Origin: CAWUKT01 sp963923035
GTDB taxonomy: Bacteria > Bacteroidota > Bacteroidia > J057 > JADKCL01
DNA: 64,000 nt
Assembly (NCBI GenBank): GCA_963923035.1
Contig: CAWUKT010000028.1
Location: 1 to 64,000, forward strand
Direction: 5' to 3'
Shown in pieces: positions 47,555 through 55,593 of the stretch. The notes beneath the pieces are model-generated. The model ran no database searches and was not told where the DNA came from. It saw only the letters and a program-made list of their open reading frames with translations. Made by a program: the position numbers and the translations under genes. The stretch's first letter is position 1. Every line of letters begins with the position of its first letter.

Positions 47555-48006
47555 AGCTAATTGATACCAACACATTGGTCGTCTTCCTCATTGGATCAAT
47601 GGACCCACACCTCATCAATCAACATCGACGGACCTCGATTTACAACGAAAGTGATTTTTACCGGTTGGCCGAAGTAATCGGTTCCTTGGAAAGTCTTGTC
47701 ATTATTCCCAATGTGTGGACTGAGGCAGACAATCTCCTCAATGGATTCCGCGGGGCTCAAAAGGACCGTTACCTGTTCATGTTGAAAAAGATGACGGAAG
47801 AAACCACGGAGCAATTTCTGGCTACCTCTGAGGCGATGACTGATTTCAATGTCCTGTATGACCTCGGCATCACCGATTCTCTATTGTTAAAGCACTCCCT
47901 ACAATGTGAGCTGTTGATCACATCGGATTCCCGGTTGGCAGATTACGCTGTGGCCAATGGCGTTTCGGTATACGATGTCGTGAAAAACCGTAACCAGCGC
48001 CTCTAA
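47551..48006 (+). CDS. PIN-domain ribonuclease-like protein (toxin candidate)
   Basis: This 151-residue protein begins with the PIN signature strand MKLIDTNTLVVFLIG (Asp5). Further acidic residues sit in the expected order: Glu in PNVWTEADNLL, Asp in GITDSLLLK, and Asp in LLITSDSRLADYA. These form the Mg2+-binding cluster of PIN nucleases. The start codon is GTG at 47551, overlapping the stop of the gene before. VapC-like toxins are the nearest known function, though this protein is slightly longer than most of them. The module is bracketed by 42-bp direct repeats. Confidence 0.8.
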   Translation: MKLIDTNTLVVFLIGSMDPHLINQHRRTSIYNESDFYRLAEVIGSLESLVIIPNVWTEADNLLNGFRGAQKDRYLFMLKKMTEETTEQFLATSEAMTDFNVLYDLGITDSLLLKHSLQCELLITSDSRLADYAVANGVSVYDVVKNRNQRL

Positions 48007-48017
48007 ATCCTCCTTTC

Positions 48018-48059
48018 ATCAAAACACAATCTTCCCAAACTGCCGCGTCTTGCGACGCC
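48018..48059. repeat. 42-bp direct repeat, copy 2 (in the gene 3' end)
   Basis: Contains the stop and final 13 or so codons of the gene 48019-49608. It pairs with copy 1 at 47115-47156, the single mismatch being at 48040. The PIN module occupies the interval between them. Confidence 0.9.
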
Positions 48060-49608
48060 GCGCAAACAGGAACATTTCGTTCGAGCTGAGCTGCTTGCAC
48101 GATTTGGGGCGCGTGATCGCGTCGATTTCTTTGTTCGACAACAAGCTCTCCCGGATGACATTGCCTTCGATGTCCACGCCGGCCACCACCACCACGCCTT
48201 TCCGGTCCCGCAACGAGAAATTGCGGAAGCGTTGGACCTTGCCGTCGGCCGTGAGGTTGTCGATGTGGTCGTTGTAGATGAAGAAGAGATTGCCATTGGT
48301 GATCATCTGGGCGGCGCTGGAATAATAGCCGCCGTCGTTGATGGAGACCTGGCGCTTGGGCACCTTGCTCGCCCATTCGATGTCGCCATTGGGGGCGATG
48401 CTGACCACGATGAGGTCGTTGTAGTGGTAATAGTAATCGGTGATGGCCTGACCGGTCCGGGGATCGAAGCGCGTGACCACGCGTACAAAATACTGTTCGG
48501 CGACGAGGACGGAGCCGCCGTCACCCCGCGGAATCAAGTCGCGGATATCGTATTCGTAGAGTTCCTGGTCCCGGCCGCGGGCTTCTTTACGCGCAGCTTT
48601 GCGTTCCTGGCGCTCCGAGAAGTAAGCCGTGATGAAATCCAGCTCAAATTCCCGCGTGGATCGGGAAAGCACCTCGCCCGTCCGCCCGTCAATGCGCATA
48701 TAGAAGGCCCCATTGACACTGAAAGTCCCTTGTGGCGAATAAAATCCCGAGGCAATCAGGTCCAGGTTCGGCGCCACCTCGATGCGGAGGTCCGTGATGA
48801 ATTCTTCGCCGAGGCTGATCGTCCGTTCTTCCTCCAATTCTCCATTCTCCAACCAACTCAACAGCTGATAGGTATAGTTCGGGTCGCCCCGGCGCTTGTA
48901 TTTCCGCCGGTCCTGAAACAAAATCCCCACCAAATGAACATTCCCTTCTTTGTCCACGATCCAATCTTCCGGTGAGAACAGCTTTTCTTCCGTCTCCAAT
49001 TGCACCTCTTTTTCCCACGCCATTTCCATCCCCTCCCGAAACACCTTCAGGAAGAACTTCTCGGGTGCATTCCGCCCCATAAATTGATCCGCAATGATCA
49101 TGATATGGGAACTGTCGCGGGAAAATTTCAGGTCGAAAGTGGCCTGGCTGCGGCCGTTTGTATAGGGCAGGGCAAACAGTTCCATCCGCTCTCCCTTCCC
49201 GGCCAACGTCTTGGGATCAAGCGCCTGAGCGTACAGGTATTTGATGTCCTTCCGGAAATCCCGGTAGGTCGAGAACACCAACAATTCGCCGCCAAAGAGG
49301 ACGACGTCTTCGAGTTCGTACAGAGATCCGGTCCCCCCGAGGTCGATGGCCTTCTTCTGCTTGGTCTGCATATCGGGCCCCAACTGGTGAATTTCCAACC
49401 GCCGGTTGTAGGTGGTGGACAGGAAACCGCCCTCCCCCGTGACCACGTAGGTGTCTTCGCCAATGGTCCCGGGCACGGCAATCACCAGGCTTTTGGTGGC
49501 CACCCGTTGTTCCTCGCCCCAGACCAGATCGAATTGGGCGGGGAGGAGAGAAGGGAGAAAGCAGATGGACAACGCAAGCCAAAGGGGCATCAAATTCAGT
49601 TTTCTCAT
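48019..49608 (-). CDS. Secreted protein of unknown function
   Basis: This 529-residue protein has a signal peptide (MRKLNLMPLWLALSICFLPSLLPAQ). The mature part is beta-rich with repeated patterns such as EDWIVDKEGNVHLVGI, FDPRTGQAITDYYYHYNDL and IEVAPNLDLIASGF, suggesting a beta-propeller. There is no sorting domain at the C-terminus, which is basic (FARRRKTRQFGKIVF). I do not recognise a family. Its last codons are duplicated at 47115-47156. Confidence 0.8.
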   Translation of the reverse strand: MRKLNLMPLWLALSICFLPSLLPAQFDLVWGEEQRVATKSLVIAVPGTIGEDTYVVTGEGGFLSTTYNRRLEIHQLGPDMQTKQKKAIDLGGTGSLYELEDVVLFGGELLVFSTYRDFRKDIKYLYAQALDPKTLAGKGERMELFALPYTNGRSQATFDLKFSRDSSHIMIIADQFMGRNAPEKFFLKVFREGMEMAWEKEVQLETEEKLFSPEDWIVDKEGNVHLVGILFQDRRKYKRRGDPNYTYQLLSWLENGELEEERTISLGEEFITDLRIEVAPNLDLIASGFYSPQGTFSVNGAFYMRIDGRTGEVLSRSTREFELDFITAYFSERQERKAARKEARGRDQELYEYDIRDLIPRGDGGSVLVAEQYFVRVVTRFDPRTGQAITDYYYHYNDLIVVSIAPNGDIEWASKVPKRQVSINDGGYYSSAAQMITNGNLFFIYNDHIDNLTADGKVQRFRNFSLRDRKGVVVVAGVDIEGNVIRESLLSNKEIDAITRPKSCKQLSSNEMFLFARRRKTRQFGKIVF

Positions 49609-49735
49609 GAGGCGATCTTAATGATACAGTTACGAAATAGTACGGGTTTCGGAGCAAAAAAGGTGCCACAGGAGGGGACAAAATGCCAGGGGAAAGGCAA
49701 ACGTCGGGAGGGAGTCGGTTGAAGGAGAAAATGGT

Positions 49736-52700
49736 CTATTCCCGGATCAGTCGCCCCGTCCAGGATTGGCCGCCATTGCTGATCCGGTACAGGTACATGG
49801 CCGGGCGCAGGTCACCGATGTCCAGCCGGTAGGGCAATGCTTCCCACAAGAACTCCTTCACCAGTCGGCCCTGCACGTCCCAGACCTCCACCACCGCCCA
49901 GTCGCCTGCTACACCTCCGAGCTCGAACATGACCTCGCCCGAGGTTGGGTTCGGATACACGCGCAGACCGCCCGGTCCATCGCGTACTTCCACCACCCGG
50001 TGGAAATGGGACGTCCCGTCAGCGTCCAGCTGCCGGAGCCGGTAAAAATTGCTCTGGCCCCGGCGATAGCCGGGATCCGAATAGGCATACTGCCCAGCCC
50101 CATTGACATTGGGCGCACTGTCCACAAAGCCCAGGTCCCCAAACTCCAATTGGCCGTCCACCATCATGCCCCGCTGCACAAAGAAGCCCACATTGTTCCG
50201 CTCCTCCGCCGTTTCCCAGGTCAATTCCACCGCTTCTTCTCCCATTTCTCCCGCAAAATCCACCAACGCAATCGGCAGAATGCACCCGTTGATGTCGCCG
50301 GTGAGGATGAGGTCGAGGTTGCAATGCTGGCCCGCAAAGCCATCGATCAGGATATAATAGGTACGCGACGGTTGGAGCAGGCCCGCGATGTTCACGGGGA
50401 AGCTCTGCAACAACTTGTCCGAGCAGTAAATCGGATTGCCCCAGGCGGCTCCATTTTGGCAGGAGCTGGCCTCATAAATCATCAGCTGGGCGCCATTGCC
50501 GGCCGGGATCGAGTTCTGGCAGGCAATATTCTCCAATTGCAGGTCGATTTGAGAGGAAGGGCAAATGGTCGAGGGTGTCGAAAATGTATACCAAATCGTG
50601 TTTTCGAGACGGGTAATCGTGTTGGCGCCGGAGCATTCGGGAAGACTGGCCAGGGAAATGTTCAGGGGCGGATCGGGATTGCCCGGCAGGCCCCGGGCGA
50701 GGGTCGTGCTGCCCGCATACGGGACGTTCGCCTCGTTGATGAGCGTCGCGTCCCCACAGGAATCGCTTCCGTAGGGCCGCCGCGGAATGCCGCTGCTCAT
50801 CAGGGCCGACCACCCGCTGGCGGTGGTCGCGCCATCCGACGTAAACGCAAAGGTCAGGCACCCCGAGGCATTCCCCTGCGTCGCCTTGATCACCTGCAAG
50901 TCATTCCAGCTCGTATCGTTCCCCGTAAAGGTCCCAATCAAGCGACTCGTCACATCCGGGCCGTCGTAGACATGCAGGTAGTCGTAGTTCTGTTCCAGTT
51001 CCACTTCCCCGAAATCCGCGTACACCACCTGCCCCAGGGATTGGGCGGTCGCATCCGGACAGTAAGTCACCCGGTACCGTTCGTTGTTGCCGTAGTTGCT
51101 GCTGCCGCCGGTGTCTTCGAAGGTGAGCGGATTCGCATTCGAAGCCGTAAAGGTACCCAAATCGGTCGGCGGAGCCACACACCGCAGCGTGCCTTCCCAG
51201 CCCTGCCCATTGAGGAAGGCGTCGCTCTCAAAATGGGCCGTGAGACATTGGCCGGAAGAAACGACGGAGCCGGGTTGGGGATAATTCGAAGTGGAGCCGG
51301 TATAGCGCGCCACGAGGTTGGCGGAGGTGTCGGGGCCGTCCCAGACGGAGAGGTAATCGTTGCCCTGGACCGTGGATTTGAGGTCGAGTTGGATGGGCGC
51401 GGTGAGCATATTGAAGCGCATCAGGACCGCTTGGGTGGGATCGGAGGCGCAGAAGGTCATTGTGTGGTCCTCGTTGGCGCCGTAGTCGCCGGCACTAGCA
51501 TCGCTGTCGTAGAAGACGTGGTAGGGGCGGCCACAGTCGATGAAGGCGGAGTCGTTGCGGTCGAGGCGGATTGTGTCCCCGTAGACCGCGGGGCCGTCGC
51601 ATTCCCAGGCGAGTTCCCAGCCGGCGGCGAGGGTGGCTCCGTCGGAATCAAAGCGGAAGGTGAGCGCGTCGCCGGTGGAGGTAAAGGGGCCCGGAGGGAC
51701 ATTGCCGTCGAATTGGCCGAGCAAGGGAGCGGCGGTCGTCGGGCCGTCGTAGACGTAGAGGTAGTCGAAGTTGGTTTCGAGGTCAAATGAAAGGAAAGTG
51801 GCCGTCACCGATTGCCCCGCGGGACTTTGAATGGTAAAGGTATAGTCCTCGTTGTTCCGGTAATTGCCCAGCGGCCCGCCCGTGTCGTACAAGGTATCCG
51901 AGCAATAGGGCACCGCACAATCGCTGAAGCGTTCCTCGATTGCATTCCACAACTCCGTCCGCCCATTGTCGTACCCTAAAGCCCAGATCCCAATGCCCCC
52001 CAGGTCGTGGTGCCGCACCAGATCCATTTTTTCCCCCAGACTTTCCTCGTCATCCACCCAACTTTGCCGCCACAATCCCCCCGACTGGAAGATATAGGCC
52101 ACCGATTGGCTGTGCTCGTCGTAGGTCCGCGGGTAGGTCCCCTGGTAATTGTTCTCGGCGTAGGCAAAGGTCCGGGCGCTGATATACCCGGTATTGGTCG
52201 ACGGATAGGTATTGGCGGCTGTATTCCACTCCATCCCAAAATAGGGCAGCCCGACCAGCAATTGGTTCGAGGGAACGCCTTCGTTGAGGTAGTAGAGGAC
52301 GGTCCGTTTGAGGTTGAAGGCCCACCAGATCGACCCGCTGTACAAAGGCGCAGTAGGGCCGGCATCGCTGCTTCCCGAGTAATAGTAATCGTAGCCCATG
52401 ATGATGAACTGGTCCACGTAGCCCACCAGATTGGGGATGTCGAATACATTGTTCCAGTCCACCGCGAACAGGGCCATGGAGAGCGTCGCCCCGGGACGCG
52501 CAGCCTTTAATTGAGTGGAAAGGTCCTGGAGAAAGGTCGTGTAATTGTTGCGCTGGGAGCCGGGGACGCCTTCGAAGTCGATGTTGACGCCGTCGGCATT
52601 GCGGAAGGCGACCAGGGAAATGAGGCTGTCGATGAGGGTTTGCCGTGCGGTGGGGTTGGTAAGGAACGTCGTATTGTTGGTCCCGCCGAAATTGGTCACG

Positions 52701-53092
52701 CACAATTCCACCCGCACACCATTGGCCTGGGCCGTGGTGATGGCGTTCGACGTCCGCCAACTGTGGATCGAATTGTAATTGCCGGTGGCGGGATTGACTT
52801 CGTAGGAGAAATAGGAAAGGGTGGAGAGGTTGTCCCAATCGTAATTGTTGTACGCCGATCCAATCCAGTAGGGGTGCCAACCGTAGACGTCTTTCTCCAA
52901 AGTGCAGCCTGAGCGTCCGCGGTTCACGTCCGGGACATCGGTTTGCCGCCGGAGCTGGTCCCATTCCGCTTCCGTTTCCAGATCGAATTGCTGGTAGTAC
53001 TCCGATTCCCGTTGGTGGGTGCCGATTTCAGGAGTTTGAGCGGAAAGAAAACAGGCCGAACTGAGCAGGAGGCTAAGGAAAAAATACTTCAT
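49736..53092 (-). CDS. Large secreted GH18 chitinase with CUB domains and T9SS tail
   Basis: This 1118-residue secreted chitinase has a signal peptide (MKYFFLSLLLSSACFLSAQ). A GH18 catalytic domain (about 65-420) carries the motif DGVNIDFEG (Asp167, Asp172, catalytic Glu174) and the later segments IMGYDYYYSGSSDAGP and GLPYFGMEWN. Three CUB-like modules follow (for example YLYVYDGPTTAAPLLGQFDG and YLHVYDGPDVTSRLIGTFTG), probably for binding. Then come a beta-rich module and a T9SS sorting domain starting LRVYPNPTSGEVMFEL. The start at 53092 opens the signal peptide. Its first codons and leader are duplicated at 54132-54284. It sits directly downstream of a tail-tube gene. Confidence 0.93.
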   Translation of the reverse strand: MKYFFLSLLLSSACFLSAQTPEIGTHQRESEYYQQFDLETEAEWDQLRRQTDVPDVNRGRSGCTLEKDVYGWHPYWIGSAYNNYDWDNLSTLSYFSYEVNPATGNYNSIHSWRTSNAITTAQANGVRVELCVTNFGGTNNTTFLTNPTARQTLIDSLISLVAFRNADGVNIDFEGVPGSQRNNYTTFLQDLSTQLKAARPGATLSMALFAVDWNNVFDIPNLVGYVDQFIIMGYDYYYSGSSDAGPTAPLYSGSIWWAFNLKRTVLYYLNEGVPSNQLLVGLPYFGMEWNTAANTYPSTNTGYISARTFAYAENNYQGTYPRTYDEHSQSVAYIFQSGGLWRQSWVDDEESLGEKMDLVRHHDLGGIGIWALGYDNGRTELWNAIEERFSDCAVPYCSDTLYDTGGPLGNYRNNEDYTFTIQSPAGQSVTATFLSFDLETNFDYLYVYDGPTTAAPLLGQFDGNVPPGPFTSTGDALTFRFDSDGATLAAGWELAWECDGPAVYGDTIRLDRNDSAFIDCGRPYHVFYDSDASAGDYGANEDHTMTFCASDPTQAVLMRFNMLTAPIQLDLKSTVQGNDYLSVWDGPDTSANLVARYTGSTSNYPQPGSVVSSGQCLTAHFESDAFLNGQGWEGTLRCVAPPTDLGTFTASNANPLTFEDTGGSSNYGNNERYRVTYCPDATAQSLGQVVYADFGEVELEQNYDYLHVYDGPDVTSRLIGTFTGNDTSWNDLQVIKATQGNASGCLTFAFTSDGATTASGWSALMSSGIPRRPYGSDSCGDATLINEANVPYAGSTTLARGLPGNPDPPLNISLASLPECSGANTITRLENTIWYTFSTPSTICPSSQIDLQLENIACQNSIPAGNGAQLMIYEASSCQNGAAWGNPIYCSDKLLQSFPVNIAGLLQPSRTYYILIDGFAGQHCNLDLILTGDINGCILPIALVDFAGEMGEEAVELTWETAEERNNVGFFVQRGMMVDGQLEFGDLGFVDSAPNVNGAGQYAYSDPGYRRGQSNFYRLRQLDADGTSHFHRVVEVRDGPGGLRVYPNPTSGEVMFELGGVAGDWAVVEVWDVQGRLVKEFLWEALPYRLDIGDLRPAMYLYRISNGGQSWTGRLIRE

Positions 53093-53169
53093 GGCGGTGA
53101 GGTTGGGCAAAGAAGAAGGTACGAAAAGTAACTGGGGATTTGAATGCGGGGATGTGGATATCGGGAAAA
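53017..53169. repeat. 153-bp direct repeat, copy 1 (chitinase 5' end and leader)
   Basis: Aligns with 54132-54284 at offset 1115 with five mismatches (about 97 percent identity, counted by eye). It covers the first 25 codons of the chitinase gene and about 77 bases upstream of its start. Similarity stops sharply on both sides. Confidence 0.93.
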
Positions 53170-53282
53170 GGGGGAAAGGAAGCCCGTTCCAATTCCTCCC
53201 ATTGAGTTGGGCGGAAAAGGAACGGCGGTCGATTTTAATTGGCATCTCCAGGTGGCTTTCGAGCACCCGGGCCATGGAAAGA

Positions 53283-53744
53283 TCAGGTCAGGAGTTTGAC
53301 CTCGTCGGCGTCGAGACTCAAGGTTCCTACGGCCACATCATTGGACTTGGCATCGAAGCCTGGGATTTCGAGTTTGGTGGGAAAGGCACCGACGATTTTC
53401 CACCGAATAACCGAGTCGCCTTTCTCATCGCACATGGAGACCGTGATGTCTTTTTTGGCAGGTTTGTATTCCTGGGCGCTGGCGAGCCAGTCGTGGAGGA
53501 TTTTCATGCTGTTTGGCGAGGCAAAGCCCTTCTTCATGGTGATGCTGGCGGGTTTGGGCTGGCCGAGCATGTGCACCTGAACGGAACCTTTTCGGCCCCC
53601 TCCGCTGTAACTTTCGGTATAGCTCATGGCTTCGTGCTCAATCGCGAGGCCCGATACTTCGGAGAAGCCAATCGGCGTGGAATCGCCTTCAATCTCAACC
53701 CGAAAATTGTAGACGGGAAGAGGGTAGTATGATTGTTTTGACAT
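53283..53744 (-). CDS. Contractile-tail tube protein (gp19/Afp1-like)
   Basis: This 153-residue tail tube protein of the T4 gp19-like family forms the inner tube of contractile phage tails and of extracellular contractile injection systems. Family features are SYYPLPVYNFRVEIEG at the start, PIGFSEVSGLAIEHE, KPASITMKKGFASPNSMKILHDW, KDITVSMCDEKGDSVIRWKIVGAFPTKLE, and the final VAVGTLSLDADEVKL. The reading frame is intact and of normal length. It is followed (downstream) by the chitinase and preceded by a ruined sheath gene. The usual baseplate, spike and AAA+ genes are missing nearby, so the gene may be an orphan. Confidence 0.9.
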   Translation of the reverse strand: MSKQSYYPLPVYNFRVEIEGDSTPIGFSEVSGLAIEHEAMSYTESYSGGGRKGSVQVHMLGQPKPASITMKKGFASPNSMKILHDWLASAQEYKPAKKDITVSMCDEKGDSVIRWKIVGAFPTKLEIPGFDAKSNDVAVGTLSLDADEVKLLT

Positions 53745-53820
53745 GATGGAGGTATGATAAATTTGAATATATGGAATCAGGGTTTCTGGAGCATCTGGGT
53801 GAATCGAAGAAGGAGGGGGG

Positions 53821-54207
53821 GGCGGCAGGGTGGACGAGAGCCTAACCGGCTTCAACGATCATTTTATCTTGGAGAATATCATTCGGGGTCATGGTCGCTC
53901 CAAAGCCTACTTTGATGAAATAGGACTGGTTTTGGCTTTCACCGGCCATGGCACCGTCTATCCACAGAATGTCGAGATAAGCGTTACTCATGGATTTGAC
54001 CTTCAGTAAGGTCTCCCCCGCACCAAAATGCACTTCCCCGGGAAGGTCCGGGTGACATTGATCAATTTCCCACTGTTGACATAGATATTGAGGTCCTCCC
54101 AGGCGGTGGGAGAGATTTTGAATTGGGTTGCGGGTCCCGATTTCAGGAGTTTGAGCGGAAAGAAAACAGGCCAAACTGAGCAGTAGACTAAGGAAAAAAT
54201 ACTTCAT
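53821..54207 (-). pseudogene. Tail-sheath gene remnant fused to a chitinase signal peptide
   Basis: The open frame 53842-54207 begins with the chitinase signal peptide (MKYFFLSLLLSLACFLSAQ), supplied by the 153-bp repeat, and ends with sheath C-terminal sequence (ILWIDGAMAGESQNQ; FIKVGFGATMTPNDILQDKM). In the next frame, nearer its start, more sheath sequence is readable (INVTRTFPGKCILV, cf. INAxRTFPGKG of sheaths), so a frame offset and loss of about 45 codons lie between. After MIVEAG a TAG replaces the expected hydrophobic residue, yet ALVHPAA (cf. AVVRPAE) is still readable beyond it. Deletion, frame offset and nonsense codon together make this a decayed sheath gene. The chimeric frame could still be expressed as a secreted 121-residue protein. 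Confidence 0.88.
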
Positions 54208-54284
54208 GGCGGTGAGGTTGGGCAAAGAAGAAGGTACGAAAAGTAACTGGGGATTTGAATGCAGGGATGTGGATATCGGGAAAA
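54132..54284. repeat. 153-bp direct repeat, copy 2 (upstream of the tail remnants)
   Basis: Second copy of 53017-53169. It carries the same leader and signal-peptide codons as the chitinase gene and runs, in sense direction, straight into sheath sequence at about 54137. Confidence 0.93.
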
Positions 54285-54416
54285 AGGGGTTCGGGAATGG
54301 AGTCTGAATCCAAGTGAGAATGGGAAAAGATGGAATTGGCCGGAGAACAAGGGCTTCTTGCGAAGGGGATTGTCGATTCCTGAATGTCCAAAGAAGGGCC
54401 TGAAAGGCTCCCCACC

Positions 54417-54921
54417 CTGCCTCCGAGGTGGACCCTCCCGCCTTGAAGGTAGGCGCTCCTGCCTTTTAGGTGGGGGAGTCTGCCTGTTAGCTCGGCTGTC
54501 TCATCCCATAGCTCGGCCAGTTCACCCTGGAGGTCGGGGAGTCCCCCTCGAAGGTCCGCTGACTTGACCAAAAGCTCCGCTCGCCGACCTTGAGGGCTGG
54601 AATCACCCATGAAAATGCCAAACGGGTCCTACTTCACAGGTGGGGGAGGGAGCCTATCAGGTAGGAAGGGGGGGCCTCCGAGGTGAATGGCACTGACCTC
54701 CGAGGTCGGCGCGCCGAGGTCGGAGGTGGAATCGCCGAGCTATAGGGTGGGGGCGCCGAGCTTCGAGGTAGAATGGCCGACCCCAAAGGTGGGCCAGTCG
54801 ACCAGGAAGGTCGGGAGAGAGAACCTTGGAGCTGGACGGGCCGAGGTCCGAAGGAGGCGGGCCGACTTGCGAGGCCCGCCAGCCGACCCTTGAGGTGGAC
54901 GCGCCGACCCCGGAGGCTCCT
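54417..54921. repeat. Degenerate tandem array with a 21-nt period
   Basis: About 24 units of 21 bases in a row, with one extra base near 54669-54674. The most constant part is an AGGT (less often AGCT or AGGC) core that recurs at exact 21-base spacing in the first eight units (54426, 54447, 54468 and so on). It recurs again in the second half (for example 54703, 54724, 54766), most often flanked by CCGACC or CCGAG on the left and GG on the right. The units differ too much for recent expansion. Frames on either strand give heptapeptide repeats, such as HLKGRSA, YLQGGRV on the minus strand and GAPRSEV, GAPSFEV on the plus strand, but no frame stays open across the whole array. Confidence 0.85.
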
Positions 54922-55041
54922 TCATTGCCCTTCGGTCCCCATTCTCCGATCCCCCATTTGCACCCACCCTCAAAAAAAATGTAATTTCTCTGCAACCCTT
55001 TTCGCAAAGACTGCATCAAAGACACAAACGACAGCCCGTGC

Positions 55042-55593
55042 ATGGATGAAGCAGACTTGATAGCTGGGTGTCTCGACGGATCGTTGCGGCACCAACGTAC
55101 CCTGTACGAACGCTATGCCCCCAAAATGATGGGGCTCTGCATGCGCTATGCATCTTCCGAGGCAGAAGCCGAGGACACCCTGCAAGAGGGCTTTGTCACG
55201 GTCTTTCGAAAACTGGATACCTACGCCGGACGCGGCGAATTGGGGGCCTGGATCCGCCGGGTCATCCTCAATACCGCCCTGATGGCCTACCGCAAAAACC
55301 GAAAATTCCAGCTCCAGGTCGAAATGGAGGGCTTGGAATTCTTCATGGAAGCTCCCGACAACGTATTCAGTGAAATTTCTGCCCGGGACCTGATGTACAT
55401 GGTCCAACGCCTGCCGGACGGTTACCGCGTCATTTTCAACCTCTACGCCGTAGAGGGCTACAAACACCCCGAAATCGCCGAACAACTCGGCATTTCGGTC
55501 GGCACCTCGAAATCGCAGTACAGCCGCGCGCGGGCCATGCTCCGCCAAATGATCGCAAACGAAGAACAAAAAGTACGTGGAAGAGCCATCTGA
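55042..55593 (+). CDS. ECF-type RNA polymerase sigma factor
   Basis: This 183-residue sigma-70-family factor has region 2 (about 20-85; HQRTLYERYAPKMMGLCMRY and EDTLQEGFVTVFRKL) and region 4 (about 125-175; LPDGYRVIFNLYAVEGYKHPEIAEQLGISVGTSKSQYSRAR, which carries the helix-turn-helix). The DNA-binding end is intact. It should direct polymerase to a specific set of promoters when released. The next gene overlaps it by 17 bases and is probably its membrane anchor/anti-sigma partner. The 21-nt array lies upstream of its start, with a gap of about 120 bases. Confidence 0.93.
   Translation: MDEADLIAGCLDGSLRHQRTLYERYAPKMMGLCMRYASSEAEAEDTLQEGFVTVFRKLDTYAGRGELGAWIRRVILNTALMAYRKNRKFQLQVEMEGLEFFMEAPDNVFSEISARDLMYMVQRLPDGYRVIFNLYAVEGYKHPEIAEQLGISVGTSKSQYSRARAMLRQMIANEEQKVRGRAI

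Noticed and set aside
53091..53732. A 213-residue plus-strand frame opposite the tube gene
   Set aside because: Antisense to an intact recognised tail-tube protein; no motif of its own.
54417..54921. CRISPR array
   Set aside because: Units are contiguous and degenerate, with no unique spacers and no cas genes.
54188..55043. Two minus-strand frames and one plus-strand frame across the 21-base array
   Set aside because: Each is open only because a 21-base unit keeps phase. No frame spans the array, the one-base insertion near 54670 shifts them, and none has a credible start.
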